A stretch of DNA of 64,000 bases from Paroedura picta (GCF_049243985.1 NC_135379.1:17630001-17694000), one strand, 5' to 3'. Positions 38,501-48,381 are shown, numbered from the stretch's first letter. Program-made: numbers and translations. The notes: generated by a model not told the origin, from the letters alone.

Positions 38501-41500
38501 CCATTTATAAAGTTTCAGCATTTGAGAAGTGCAAGAAAAGACAGATGGCTTTAATGGCACAGATATTGTTGATGGTATTCCCATAGCGCAGGTTGTGATT
38601 CATTACCACCAAGGGACATTTTACACATGTAACAAATAGCTACTGCATTCCTTTAGGTTCAGAAATGCAGCTAAGCATAACTGTTACATGGAAGTATGTA
38701 AAGAGGTAGTATGTGGAACATGTTTTCATTTTCAGTGGGGTATTGGACTGTTTTCACGTACTTGTAACTAAATGTGACAAAACCCAGCTATTGGCATTTA
38801 CTTTGCTGTTTTTAAGAAACTGTGCTTTAAAAACCCGAGTGTATCCATGATTTCAATTCTACCCAAAGCACTGATGTCCAGCAACTGAGAGGAAGCGCTA
38901 GTTTAAGTTACACTGCAGCTTAGGTAATCTATATTTGGTCATGTCTATGTTTTACAAACCTCCACGTCATACTTAGCACCACTAATTATAGAAAATGCTG
39001 CCACACCGCATAGTCATCTCGCGCTGTACAAAACTGGAGTTGTTTCATTTGACAGAGAAACTGCTACTAAGTTTTCAGTAAAGGTAACTGGGAGGAATGC
39101 TGTTTGAAGCAGGTTTTCCATACATTATGTATGAATTAATAAATATCAATTATTAGAAGGAAGCACTTCCAGTAAAATTAAATATTTTAAAGTATTACTA
39201 TTATTATTTATTAAGACAGCATTAAAAAGGCTAGAATTTACAGCAATACAAGAGTATTTCAAACAAATGTTTTATAAGTCAGTATCACTCTAATATACAT
39301 TGTTTATGCAGGAAATTGATCAATTAAATGTTACAATCTTTGGTCTCCTTTATTGTTGCTCGGTTTTGTTTGTTTTAATTATCAACTGACATTTTACATG
39401 CACTACACTAAGAAGTAAAACAAACCCAGAGAGTCATGAGACTGGGCAAAATCTGAAGGTCACTTTTTCCAACCTCAAATTAAGGCAGAATGTTTCTCAG
39501 TGCAATCCCCCATTCCTGTAGTGGTTCAGAAAATAGAAATTACAGTATGCCCCAAAGAAAAGTGAAAAGACCACAAGTTATCTGAGGATAAGAGATGCTT
39601 AGAAAGACTTGCTAAAGGGAAATTATTCAAGCCAAAAGTAATGTGTAGCATCCTACACAAAACAGTGTTCTGTGATTTACAATTCCCTTGATCCATTTGA
39701 GTATTACACTTAGACACTGGGCTGATACAAAAATAGTTGAATCTTCAGCGCAGGCCAGGAAAAAAAGTTAACAGAGCATGCTGAACTAATTCCAGAATAC
39801 TTAAACTGAATAATTTTAAAGAGGACATCTCCACAGAATCGCTTACTTTTTAATCCACTTAAAAAACCAAGTCACAATGAAATGTGATGACCTAAAACTA
39901 TTAAAATGCCACCTGAATCTACCGCAGTGATTCAGAAAATTAAAGTTGTTACCCTGATCTGTTGTTTAAATTAGTTTTCTGCATATGTTCCATTAAATAA
40001 AACAGAACAAAGCCACAAATGTAGCTCCTACTTCCCGAAAGATAAGTGCAAGCCCAGCGAGATCCTTTAGGCAAACCTAGGGCCTTCTGCATAGCCAATG
40101 GCAATTAAAGTATCTTCACTGGACAGCAGACCCCTAAACTATGCTGAATTGCTTCAAATTCAAATCCAGAGCAATCAGCAGTGCACAGCTCTTTAGCTCC
40201 TGGTCACAGACTAGAAATACAGAAATTAACACAGCCCAATTAAATTATATGAATCACCTTCTTTGAGCACAAATACTTTTCACCCAGTCCATGATGTTTT
40301 ATTCACATACACCTAAAAATAATAGAATCTTTAGTGTTTTAAGCAATATTTCTTGATGACAGGAATGTATTAAATAGCCAAATGAAGAATGAATGTTTTA
40401 AAAACTCCTAGGCCTTTGAAGAAGAAGAGCAATCAACTCATTAGAGGACTGATCACACTGAAATGGCTCACACTTCAGGTGATTATATGAAGCTACTGGG
40501 GAGATGTGCTAGACTACTTGACCATAATCAAATGTCAGGAAATAATATTTAAGTAGTTTCAAGTTACACTTCTAATCCAAGTGGAGAGTCAAGTGACTCA
40601 TTTACAGCACCAAGCAACATTTTAAAAATATAGTGCATGAAGTCTGCAGTTGTAATAGAATACAATATGAAATTCCTACGTCAGCATATAATAGCAGAAT
40701 ACTTTGCATTATCATATAAAAGTAGCTCTGATAAATGCATTTCAAAATTTCAAGTCTGCCCTACAAAACAGATTTTATGAACCAAGCTTGCAAGGAGAGT
40801 TCTATTTTCACCCTCTTCAAAATAAAATCCAAACATTTATACTTACCCGGTTCGTGACTGTCCAACTTTATCACAAATATCTAAGATGAGTCCCCAGTCT
40901 TCTGCAGTATTCATCTCACTGGTTGCTTTCTCTTAAATGAAAACAAGACAAAACAAAAGATTAACAGAGAGGAAAAACTCACTAATTATACTGCACAGTG
41001 TAAATGTCCCAAGGTTTAAACAGATATAGCTAGTCTACTTCTTATTAGGTACACAAAGGCATTTAGACGTCACTTGTGCAGCCTTAAGAATAAGTTTTAT
41101 AAAGAAAAAACAGGATGAAACAAAGGGGGTACATAAGGCTGTGAATACATTCCCATAGGGTCGCATTACTCAAGATATTTGCACATTAGCTCATGGAGTC
41201 AACACATTCTACTGCAGCCACTTCTGCAAGCCAAGATCAACAATCCACTCTCTCATACACATGCTCCGAAATATTGCTCAAGGCTTGGGGAATATCATAC
41301 CAAACTTTCGGCTATAGAATCGTCCTCACTGTTTGAAGAATTGTAACGCTGCTTCATCAAATCTCCCACTTTTGAAAACAAAACACCATCCTTCTATAAA
41401 TATGCTTAATTATATAAAAACAAAAAATCTGGTAACTTAAGGCCTACAGATCAAGATGAGTGACTATGCGAGTCTGTCTGCAGCAGGAGAAAAGAGTAAG

Positions 41501-44500
41501 AGTCTAGTAGCACCTTAAAGTCTAACAAAATTTGTAGTAGGGTATGAGCTTTCATAAATCACTGCTCACTTCTTCAGTTTAGGTCAGGTCATGCTGAGAT
41601 TCTCACAATTTCCCCCACTTCACTGAATTGGCATTGTGTCACAGTGGCCCATTATGCACGGCCGCCGAAACGGCGATTTCGGGTCACATGGAAAAGGCGG
41701 AGGGGGAAGACGCGACGCACACCGGTTATGCACGGGGCGGGGCGCGGCGGCGGCAAAACCCAGAGTAACCGATTATGCACGCGGCGATCCGGGCGCCACT
41801 TCTGGTTGCGCCCCGGTCACCCGGAAGCTGCGCTTTCTTCCGCGTTTCACTGACGCGGCTTTTTCGGCGGCATGCACCGAAGCTGCAGCCGGTTGCAGCC
41901 GGCTCCGTGCGTTATCGGTGATTTTAGTCGCCGCCATTCCACCCCGAATGTGCGCTAAAACCCCCGTGCATAATGGGTCACAATGGTAATTTTGGGCAAA
42001 GGAAGGCTGTTCTGTCGAAAGCTTCCACCTGCTCTTGATTTGGCCAAAATTAATTGGTTTGAGCTCAGGCTCAATTAAAATTGGGCCCTATCACCTCACC
42101 CACTTACCTGAGTAGTTCAGTGCTACAATCCTCTTCTGCACCTTTCCCCAAGACTATCTTTCAAGGGGAAACCACACTTGGGTTTGAGGCTTGAAAGGAA
42201 ACCCGGGCTTCGAAGGTAAAAGTTGTTAACATTGAACCAAATACCTCCCAAATCAGACCTGAAATTCAGGGACAGAAGTAACTGGGGCCATTCAGAATGA
42301 GAAATCCTTAGGTTTACCTTGCCAATCCTCCGTTTCAGAGCCATATTAGACTCAATACCCACTTAACCTTCTTTCTTTCCTCCTTTTTTGCTCATGGGCA
42401 CAAGGCTTTTGACAACCTTAAATCGTGTAAGAATTTTGATTTTAACCTTCAATGCCAAGAAGTAGCAGCTACCAAAAACATTATGACTGCTGTACAGTTT
42501 TGGTTATCATCCAAAATTAGGGTTTAGGAAATAAATAAATGGGGATGACCCAACATATTAGCTCTGGTTGCCAACTTGTAAGAGATCAAAATTCCAAATT
42601 ATTATAGTACAACAAATCTCAGGAATAAAGGAGAAGTGTGTCAAGTAAGAAACTAATATATAATAGTATTAGCATATGGTTTCTTGCCACCAATGAATCT
42701 CAGAGACTATTAATTAAATTGGAAGGTAACAAAAAGGTGCCATCAAAGGGAGAAGGAAAGGGCATCTCATCAGGAAAAAGAGCCTCAAATGGATAGCCGT
42801 GTAACTTGGCGACAAATTATAGTTGCTTGCTAATTAAGACAGGACTACTTGTTGACCTAGATACATACTCCTAGATATGTACTAAAACAACAACAGATTT
42901 CTAAGTAAGGAAAACAAGACTAAAAAATTGCTTTGCTGAATGGACCTGAACATTCATTGACAAAAACTAAATATTTCGGATAATTCACTGACAAAAAACT
43001 AAATATTCAGGATAATTTCAGTGCTGGCAAAGAATTAAAGGATAAGAAAGCAGCACAGAAAGGAGGGGACAGGACAGAAAGTGGTCTTACTACCTGATTG
43101 AGACTGTTAATCAGAAGTACGTGCATCAATCTGTAGAGTGTACTAAGTCACATTGCTGCAGAGCAGAACACACATCTACAGGTATAAAGGTAAAGGTATC
43201 CCCTGTGCAAGCACTGGGTCATGTCTGACCCTTGGGGTGACGCTCTCGAGCGTTTTCATGGCAGACTCAATATGGGGTGGTTTGCCAGTGCCTTCCCCAG
43301 TCATTACCATTTATAGCAATATACAAAACATTGCACTCAGTTGTAGCCATCTTATTATGACAACCACACATTATGTGTTTTGATATTCTGCAAGCAGCTA
43401 CACAAATGCACCTAAAGCTGTCAACTGCACAGATGACAATTTATTCAAATAGTTTGTGATTGTACTACTCAGGAGTAAATATACACAGGGAGTGCAATCC
43501 TAAGGAGCCCTCCTGGGAGTAAGTCCCAATCAACAGACCTGACTGGGAATTTCAGAAAACTTGTGTAGGGCTGCTCTTAAGCCACTCACTACGGGTGAAC
43601 CTGAGCTACCTGAGGAAAATGGTAGGGAGCCATGTTTGTTGCCCTGCTCTCACTGAAGGGAAGATCCAACAAAAATCTAATGATTTGGCAATAGGAAGAC
43701 TAAAGATAACAGGCTGCAATTCACGTCTAACAAGATGAAGGACGAAGGGAACTGCCAGAAGGGAATACAGTTGTGAAATTCTCTGTTTAACAGTAGCAAG
43801 TACCTGGGCCTGGGTGAGTCATCCAAGTCTTATCCCAGTGCCTAGTAGCTGGTACCAGGACTGGCACCAATTAGTCCTCCCTCAGAGGCCAAAACAGGGC
43901 TGGAAGGGGCCGTGCCACCCACACTTTTATACTGACAGAAGCCAAGGCTTGAAGACTGACAATACTGTTGTGGTTTCTTAGCGAGCCCCACATAATACTG
44001 CTTCTATTGGGGAGGGTAATCCCTCAATGTATTTTTTCTTCCTTTTTATATTTATTTATTTATTTAGCTAACTGGGTTTTTTCCAGCTTTGCAGAGTAGA
44101 AAGAACCATCTGCTTATGGTGACACTCTGTGTTTAAGTATCCACAGTTGGGCTCATGTTGAAAATTAGATATACTGATTAACATTCTATTGTTGAACAGA
44201 TGGCACCATTCATTTTATCTAAGACAAGCTCGTAGCAACAGTTGCTCCTGTGAAGCCAACAGGGGATGGTCCCTGCCCTTGATAACATTTTGCAACCCTC
44301 ACATTGTTATTTTAATTAATGAAACAGCAGTGCAGTTATATTAAATTGACACATACTGAAATTTTCTCAAAGGTAGTGTGTTTTTTTTAATCCTATAACT
44401 AAATTTAAGGCATTACGCATCCTGATCCTATGTATTGACCCAGTAGTGAACTCATCTAATGTGAAATAATTAATTTTAATCCAAGCTTTTATAGGACTGG

Positions 44501-47500
44501 AGCCTAAATGTTGACAGTGGCATCATTATCTAACTGGATATATTCTGAATACATTTTGAAAAGGTGGTAAGAATTCAGGAGGGGAGGGGGGACCACCTGA
44601 AAGTAAACAAGTTTAAAATGCCTGTTTTCTGGAAATGGAGCATTTTAACCAGTTACAGATTTGTCATACTTTCAGTGTAAAGTTAAGCGTGAGATAAATT
44701 ATTGGCATTATATCAGACACAACAGCCAAATCCAATTTATTTCACATTGCACACACAATTCTTTATTTAATGTCTTCACAGAGCTTATTTCACTGCCTCT
44801 GTGTTACTCTTTTCCTCTTATAAACAGCACAACCAAAAGACTTCATTTCAGCAACTTGAATCAATCTTGCCTACTTGTGAGCACCTGGCTTGAAGGGGTA
44901 AAATAAATTCCAATTTGACCGGGCAGGGCCAGAATGTCACTCAAGGCTTCCAACCACACTCTGCAGGTGATGAGTGGGAACACAAGAAAAGGTACATAAG
45001 GACGTCATCAAGTCAGGTTTGTGCCTTTCATGAACAGCTTCCGTGTTGTCCAGTATCAGTCTAGAACAGGGGTAAGTCAAACTGCGGCCCTCTAGATGTC
45101 TATGGACTACAATTCCCATGAGCCCCTGCCAGCAAATGCTGGCAGGGGCTCATGGGAATTGTAGTCCATGGACATTTGGATCGCCACAGTTTGACTACCC
45201 CTGGTCTAGAACCTGTTCTTTCCCCCCCCCCCCACCAAACCTACCCAACCAGATTCTGAAACCTGCAGCAGAAGGGGGGGGAGGGAACCCTTGATCCTAG
45301 AAATTCCAGGTACTTTAAAGTGTTCCCTAACATATTACTCTTTTCTTGAGGAAAAGAGATAAAGGATAGGGGAGAGTTTGTATGCCTGAGCTTTGCTTCT
45401 AACTTCTAATCCAGTTTAATAAGAAAATCAGAGCAGGCCCTCAGGGACAGACCAATGAACTACAAAGACCTTTGGTCTGGCTGAACAAGGAAATTCTTTC
45501 TAATTACTTCACTATTGTTCTAAAAAAGTAGCTATTTTCCCTGGATCTTCATACTTAATTATTATACATAACAGCTGCATTTTGCATTACTACATTGTTG
45601 TGATTTCTGTCCAACTAGCTCATGTTACAGGTGTGGTCCTGTGACAAACATCCACATGGTGTGTATGAATCACAGATGACTGTACAGTACATAAAGACTG
45701 AAGACATACAGTCATGGGTAGAACAAACTATAACTGTTAATAACATAAAGATCTTTCTTGTTAAAACCTGTTTTCAGCTGGCCACGATGACCAAGTTTCC
45801 TTCATATCACATGTAGTCCCTTCCAGCATAGAAATGTCACTGGTCCTACCCACAGTATTAAGTAAGGACTCTAATCCTTGACATTAGCTCTCATTGAAAT
45901 AAAAGAGGATTCTTAACAAAGCACCAGACATAAACAGGGCCATCTTGAGAGGGACTACACACTGAGCAACTAACTACTACACAAATCATATGACAGTACA
46001 TGTATGACAATGTATTTTCTGCTATATACTAATATGCTGTTTAAAAAAATAATCACATTTGAAAGTCAATGAAAGGCTGGGAACTCCAACTGCACTAGAA
46101 TAAATGAACCTCTATGTACATGACAATTACACACATGAAAGAGATTATAAATTATATATACAATTATTATAGTTTGAGTGTAGCAATTCACTACAACCCT
46201 CAGAGGTTAGATTTTCCTTCTGTTTTTCTTTCCCTTCACAGGCTGTAATGTATTTTCTTCTTTGCTGAAGAACTCTGGCTGTCCCACCCTGCAGAGTCTT
46301 GGGGTGTTTGTTCACCCCAGGTACCTGAAGGAAGGATTGGGAGACCTTTTTAACTTTAATGGCACTCAAGACGTTTTTTTATTCCAAATTAACAAAATGT
46401 TTAATTCAATATAAAGAGGAGAGTTCTGGTGAAATCAGGGGCTGAAATTTCTGAGGTAAAGCCAGTATATACCCAGACTTTTGTTCTTAGGTTTCAGGTA
46501 AATAAGAGCTTCCTAAGTTATTCAGTTACTTAAATCTTTATGTCAAGAGGCTTTTGTTTTCCAAACATTTCAGCACACTTTCTTTAGTCTCTCGCTCTTT
46601 ACCTACTTCCCTAATATCCTTGCCAACTTTCTCCCAGTTCTCTCTGTTAAACTGCTCTCAGTCACTGCTGAACTCTGAAACTGCCAGTCCTTGACTCTTC
46701 TCGGGTAGACCTGAAATCAGGCTGAATTTTCTTCAGCAGTTCAGAAAGATTTCTCTGCTCAGTGCACATCTGGTGCCCTGGAACACCCAGTAACTCAAAG
46801 CTCTCTTGCTCTGCTAAGAATTAACCTTTGGCAGTCCTTTACCTGTTTGCACAGCACTTCTACACTTTTAAAAGTATAGTTCCTGATATATGCATTAAAA
46901 CTGTATGCTCCATTCATAGTACTGCCTTCCATACAAGAATTTTGCAAGGCTGCATAAACAAGGAGCAACAGACACGGAAGGGGAAGGGAATGAGAGATCA
47001 AGTCAAGTAAATGAACAGAGCTCACATTTTTATTTGGCATCAGGTATATAAAATGTTTACCGCTCATCAATTTACGCTGGCTTAGACTAACTCTCACAGA
47101 TAACCTTGTTTTTGGTGCCTGCGCATGAATGCATCCTATTAAGGTGAGAAATGTGAGTGTCACCGAGAACAATTTATACACTTCTTCAAGGTTGCCATTT
47201 GTTTACCCCAGTCAAAGGAAACAAACAAGAGAAACCCAGCAAGGAAACAAACAACAAGAAAACGAACAATAAGAAAACCCAGTAAGAAAACTAACAATCA
47301 GAAAACACACTAGAGCAGGGGTAGTCAACCTGTGGTCCTCCAGATGTCCATGGACTACATTTCCCATGAGTCCCTGCCAGCAAATGCTGGCAGGGGCCCA
47401 TGGGAATTGTAGTCCATGAACATCTGGAGGACCACAGGTCGACTACCCCTGCTCTAGAGGAAAGAAAACAAGCAATAAGGACGGTATTCGCAGCCAAAGC

Positions 47501-47718
47501 CCCTCCCCGGGTTCCGTCCAGCCGGCGGGCACAGGGGAGGGGAGGGGGCGGCGGGACAAAGGCGCATTCCTGCCCGGGGTGTGTGTCCGGGGAGGGCGGC
47601 CATGGCGACCCGGGGCGGTCGGGAGGAGGGGGGGCTCCGGGTGGGGCCCGGCCCGGCCCAGCCCCGCGGACTGCTCACCCACATCCTGGTCGAAGGGGTT
47701 GGTGGTGAAGAGCGGCAT
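23336..47718 (-). CDS. STAM: Signal transducing adaptor molecule (STAM), complete coding region
   Basis: ESCRT-0 subunit that pairs with HGS/HRS on early endosomes, binds ubiquitinated cargo and recruits deubiquitinases. Fourteen coding exons on the minus strand: 47679-47718, 40847-40931, 36035-36110, 35857-35952, 35100-35246, 32560-32650, 31759-31951, 30379-30473, 29931-30019, 27851-27938, 27498-27552, 26806-26959, 25263-25438, 23336-23576. They sum to 1626 bases with every junction in frame, giving 541 residues against 540 in human. Parts: VHS (1 to about 148), UIM (about 172-190, [16 protein letters not shown]), SH3 (about 212-270, with ALYDF-type AIYDF and DPNWWKGE), GAT/coiled-coil (about 300-385), ITAM-like [15 protein letters not shown], then a Pro/Gln/Tyr-rich tail ending YSQKALL. 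The paralogue STAM2 is less likely because the human STAM1 termini match. Confidence 0.98.
24426..24561. mobile_element. Palindromic hAT-like MITE, copy 4
   Basis: GCGGCC-like subtype with CAGGGGTAGTCAAACTGCAG at the left. Flanks TGCTACAC and TTCTACAC, one change. STAM intron 13. Confidence 0.92.
25263..25438 (-). CDS. STAM: STAM coding exon 13 (C-terminal region)
   Basis: 176 bases encoding [20 protein letters not shown], then a Ser/Pro/Gln-rich stretch. It ends mid-codon after AA, completed by C of exon 14 to make Asn. Donor GTAATT. Confidence 0.94.
25850..26070 (+). mobile_element. CR1-type LINE 3' end
   Basis: GAATTTCCTGCATTCTGCAG, GATGACCCTGGAGATTCCTT and the octamer-like end CTGATTCTGTGATTCTA are the CR1 3' UTR. 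STAM intron 12. Confidence 0.6.
26195..26805 (+). mobile_element. L2/CR1-type LINE fragment with reverse transcriptase remnant
   Basis: The plus strand encodes [10 protein letters not shown] (the catalytic YxDD box), [30 protein letters not shown] and [16 protein letters not shown] in shifted frames, followed by the 3' UTR box TAATCTGCCCTGAGCCTCTG and an AAATAAATAAAATA tail. Antisense in STAM intron 12, with the tail ending directly at the splice donor of exon 12. Confidence 0.88.
26806..26959 (-). CDS. STAM: STAM coding exon 12 (coiled-coil and ITAM-like motif)
   Basis: 154 bases encoding [18 protein letters not shown], then [19 protein letters not shown] and GVSGSQ. The two spaced YxxL/M-type tyrosines form the ITAM-like motif. 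Donor GTATGT is followed within a few bases by the antisense tail of a LINE fragment. Confidence 0.97.
27165..27425 (+). mobile_element. CORE-SINE (MIR-like), copy 2
   Basis: GGGTGGTTAGGAGCACGGAC, AAGTTTGATTCCCC (B box), AAGCTGGATGACCTTGGGC (CORE) and the tail CTGCTTTGAGATTCCTTCAG. Antisense in STAM intron 11, about 75 bases from exon 11. Confidence 0.85.
27498..27552 (-). CDS. STAM: STAM coding exon 11 (coiled-coil)
   Basis: 55 bases encoding [18 protein letters not shown] plus the split Arg codon. Donor GTAAGG. Confidence 0.95.
27851..27938 (-). CDS. STAM: STAM coding exon 10 (GAT/coiled-coil)
   Basis: 88 bases encoding [18 protein letters not shown], then [11 protein letters not shown]. 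Starts the helical region that pairs with HGS/HRS. Acceptor TTGTAG, donor GTAACT. Confidence 0.96.
27986..28122. mobile_element. Palindromic hAT-like MITE, copy 5
   Basis: GTGGTCC subtype, left end slightly changed (CAGGCGTAAGTCAACCTGTG). Flanks ATGTAGTA and ATGTAATA, one change. Lies 48 bases upstream of STAM exon 10 in intron 9. Confidence 0.9.
28130..29690. other. STAM intron 9, no feature recognised
   Basis: About 1.5 kb of AT-rich sequence without exon-like frames or repeats I can name. Confidence 0.5.
29694..29902. mobile_element. Small DNA transposon beside STAM exon 9
   Basis: Inverted ends TACAGTATTTGCTGGCGTAT and the complement of ATACGCTGGCAAATACGGTA. The interior has opposed C and G runs. 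Ends about 28 bases from the splice donor of exon 9. Superfamily uncertain. Confidence 0.7.
29931..30019 (-). CDS. STAM: STAM coding exon 9
   Basis: 89 bases encoding [18 protein letters not shown] and [11 protein letters not shown]. Donor GTATGT. A small DNA element ends about 28 bases beyond this donor. Confidence 0.95.
30379..30473 (-). CDS. STAM: STAM coding exon 8 (second half of SH3)
   Basis: 95 bases encoding [20 protein letters not shown] and [12 protein letters not shown]. The WW and the ALFPSNF-type motif form the SH3 ligand groove. Confidence 0.96.
30909..31019. mobile_element. Palindromic hAT-like MITE, copy 6 (shortened centre)
   Basis: GTGGTCC subtype, 111 bases because the central loop is missing. 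Exact 8-bp flanks CTTACAGG (30901-30908, 31020-31027). STAM intron 7. Confidence 0.92.
31759..31951 (-). CDS. STAM: STAM coding exon 7 (UIM and first half of SH3)
   Basis: 193 bases encoding [12 protein letters not shown] (UIM core), a linker with [16 protein letters not shown], and the SH3 start [19 protein letters not shown]. Donor GTAACT splits a Ser codon. Confidence 0.97.
32560..32650 (-). CDS. STAM: STAM coding exon 6 (linker and start of UIM)
   Basis: 91 bases encoding [17 protein letters not shown], then [13 protein letters not shown]. The acidic EEED run opens the ubiquitin-interacting motif, which finishes in exon 7. Confidence 0.96.
32761..33035 (-). mobile_element. Sauria-type SINE, copy 4
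   Basis: Tail AAGGTAAAGGTATCCCCCTG at the left and head CACCACAAGAGGCTC at the right. The A-box region lacks a few bases compared with copy 1. STAM intron 5. Confidence 0.92.
33170..33390 (+). mobile_element. LINE 3' end fragment (L2/CR1 type)
   Basis: AACCTGCTATGGAACTCTCT matches the 'WNSLP' coding end of L2-like ORF2, followed by an AT-rich 3' UTR with TTTTAACCCTAGTTTTGATT. Confidence 0.4.
33773..34120. mobile_element. hAT (Charlie-like) non-autonomous element
   Basis: Terminal inverted repeat CAGTGGTCCCCAACC at 33773 and GGTTGGGGACCACTG ending at 34120. Left part has GGGGACCGGTACCGGTCCGT. 348 bases with a GC-rich centre. The 8-bp flanks (CAATAGGG, CAACAAGT) match poorly. STAM intron 5. 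Confidence 0.75.
34634..34825. repeat. 'TGCTACTGGACT' repeat, fold-back copy
   Basis: Left half CAAGTCCAGTACCTCTTAGA and right half CCCAAGGTGCTACTGGACTA are opposed around a short centre, then CAGACCGACACAGCTGTCC. Diverged copy of the fold-back at 5711-5905. Confidence 0.55.
35100..35246 (-). CDS. STAM: STAM coding exon 5 (end of VHS domain)
   Basis: 147 bases, phase 0-0, encoding [40 protein letters not shown] and VTFPVIGSQ. Acceptor TTGTAG, donor GTAACT. Confidence 0.97.
35857..35952 (-). CDS. STAM: STAM coding exon 4 (VHS domain)
   Basis: 96 bases, phase 0-0, encoding [20 protein letters not shown] and [12 protein letters not shown]. It is nearly identical to human STAM. Confidence 0.97.
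36035..36110 (-). CDS. STAM: STAM coding exon 3 (VHS domain)
   Basis: 76 bases encoding [20 protein letters not shown] and MQALT. Acceptor TTGTTAG, donor GTAGGC, ending in phase 0. Confidence 0.96.
36266..36540 (-). mobile_element. Sauria-type SINE, copy 5
   Basis: Reverse orientation, tail AAGGTAAAGGTATCCCC. Exact 12-bp direct repeats GAAGTATATGTA on both sides (36254-36265, 36541-36552). STAM intron 2, about 155 bases upstream of exon 3. Confidence 0.94.
36746..37143. mobile_element. Diverged hAT-like DNA element
   Basis: Begins ACAGCCTTTCTCAAGTTTTT, followed by ACCATTGAGAAGTCCCTGAA and GTCAAGAAACCCCAGGAGTC. A second GTCAAGAAACCCCAGGGTTT copy near the right end leads to GGCTGAAAAAGCT. Ends are imperfect. 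Confidence 0.5.
37265..37345 (-). mobile_element. LINE 3' end fragment (L2/CR1 type)
   Basis: ATTTTTATTACATTTATATA, then CCATCCTCCCTTGCATCTTA and GGGCAGGCAACAG, the complement of the usual LINE 3' UTR end. Confidence 0.5.
37968..38080 (-). mobile_element. Bov-B/Sauria-related SINE fragment
   Basis: AATTGCCATTGCCTGCCTCC, TGGTATTCCTTGGAGGTCGC and AACCCTGCTTGGCTTCCAAG are typical of this group. Diverged. Confidence 0.45.
38081..40846. other. STAM intron 2, no feature recognised
   Basis: About 2.8 kb. A purine-rich G/A stretch (38110-38330) is followed by AT-rich unique-looking sequence up to exon 2. No repeat was recognised from 38600 to 40840, unusual for this repeat-rich window. Confidence 0.5.
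40847..40931 (-). CDS. STAM: STAM coding exon 2 (VHS domain)
   Basis: 85 bases encoding [17 protein letters not shown], then [12 protein letters not shown] across the junctions. Acceptor TTTAAG, donor GTAAGT. It was found by translating the flanks, since it is too short to stand out as an ORF. Confidence 0.96.
41495..41585 (-). repeat. 'TGCTACTGGACT' interspersed repeat, single unit
   Basis: AGAGTCTAGTAGCACCTTAA, then CTAACAAAATTTGTAGTAGG, TATGAGCTTTCATAAATC and ACTTCTTCAG. STAM intron 1. Confidence 0.6.
41648..41977. mobile_element. TIR element with TTATGCAC-type ends and 9-bp target duplication
   Basis: Perfect 14-base inverted repeat CCCATTATGCACGG at 41648-41661 and its complement at 41964-41977. 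Flanks TCACAGTGG (41639-41647) and TCACAATGG (41978-41986) form a 9-bp direct repeat with one change. The 330-base body is very CpG-rich in an AT-rich intron, with no transposase frame. Confidence 0.75.
41990..43180. other. STAM intron 1 segment, no feature recognised
   Basis: About 1.2 kb of AT-rich sequence with short open frames only. I see no repeat I can name. Confidence 0.45.
43185..43312 (-). mobile_element. Sauria-type SINE, copy 6 (5'-truncated)
   Basis: Only the 3' half is present: tail AAAGGTAAAGGTATCCCC to the CCAGTCATTACCATTTA region. The tRNA-like head is missing. STAM intron 1. Confidence 0.88.
43320..45060. other. STAM intron 1 segment, no feature recognised
   Basis: AT-rich, apparently unique sequence apart from a short TTTATTTA run near 44050. 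No exon-like frame. Confidence 0.45.
45067..45203. mobile_element. Palindromic hAT-like MITE, copy 7
   Basis: GCGGCC subtype (CAGGGGTAAGTCAAACTGCG). Exact 8-bp flanks GTCTAGAA (45059-45066, 45204-45211). STAM intron 1. Confidence 0.93.
45220..47300. other. STAM intron 1 segment, no feature recognised
   Basis: About 2 kb of AT-rich sequence before the MITE next to the CpG island. Open frames such as one at 46795-47181 have no recognisable homology and no support. Confidence 0.45.
47316..47451. mobile_element. Palindromic hAT-like MITE, copy 8
   Basis: GTGGTCC subtype. Flanks CACTAGAG and CTCTAGAG, one change. It stands at the edge of the STAM CpG island, 228 bases into intron 1. Confidence 0.92.
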
Positions 47719-48350
47719 CTTCCCCGGCGGCCGGCCGGACGGAGGGAGGGAGGGAGGGAGGCCTGGCCCGCCCCGCCGGGACCCTCTGGGCTGGGGGAAC
47801 AAACAGCAACAAACGGCTCAGCCCAGGAACTGCGCGAGGCCCCTCGGCGGCTCAAGCCCCGCCCCGTCCCCCTCCGCTTCGCTCTCCGCCGGCCCCGCCT
47901 CCTTGCCGGAGCCGGCCTCGCGGGGCATGCCGGGGAAGGAAGAGGGCGTCCTGCGCAATGCCTGAGGACGGGTGTCGTGCGAAACGGCATTTTAATAGGC
48001 AGCCCTCCGTCTTATCTCAGTCTCCACAGATGCAGTGCTTTCCCGCGTTGCCCGGTGATGGCGCGCTGCGATTTAACAGGAAAGGAAAACCAAAATTATC
48101 TCAGGCGTGCTGTGGGCGCCCTCTCCGGAGAAGTCACCTGGTCAGAGGCCGCCCAAAGAGGAAGAAGGCCCGGTGCTGGCAGAGCCCGCGGTGGACGTCG
48201 GGCTGCCAAGCGAAGCGTGTTTGTCTGGAAGGATCGCGACAAACCGGTCCCTCTAAAAAGGGTGGTTTTTCTTCCCTTCCCGCAAGAAGTTCCGCGGCCG
48301 GATGTCTTAGTGGGTGTCGGGGAGCTCAACATGGTGGCGCTGCTGCCCTC
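47490..48350. promoter_or_regulatory. STAM: CpG island at the STAM promoter
   Basis: Very GC- and CpG-rich stretch that includes STAM exon 1 and extends upstream of it. By position it is the STAM promoter. Human STAM has a divergent noncoding transcript, so transcription to the right is possible, but nothing in the sequence proves it. Confidence 0.8.
47679..47718 (-). CDS. STAM: STAM coding exon 1
   Basis: Encodes [13 protein letters not shown] plus one base, with donor GTGAGC. It is identical in layout to the mammalian first coding exon ([13 protein letters not shown]). It sits in a CpG island. Confidence 0.95.
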
Positions 48351-48381
48351 ACGACCTGCTTCCCGGTGGCTCTGGTAGAGT

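Noticed and set aside
47581-48378. A 265-codon open frame on the plus strand over the STAM CpG island
   Set aside because: It lies in very GC-rich sequence where stops are rare, overlaps STAM exon 1 in antisense, and has overlapping long frames on both strands. The Arg/Gly/Pro-rich protein is composition-driven and shows no known domain.
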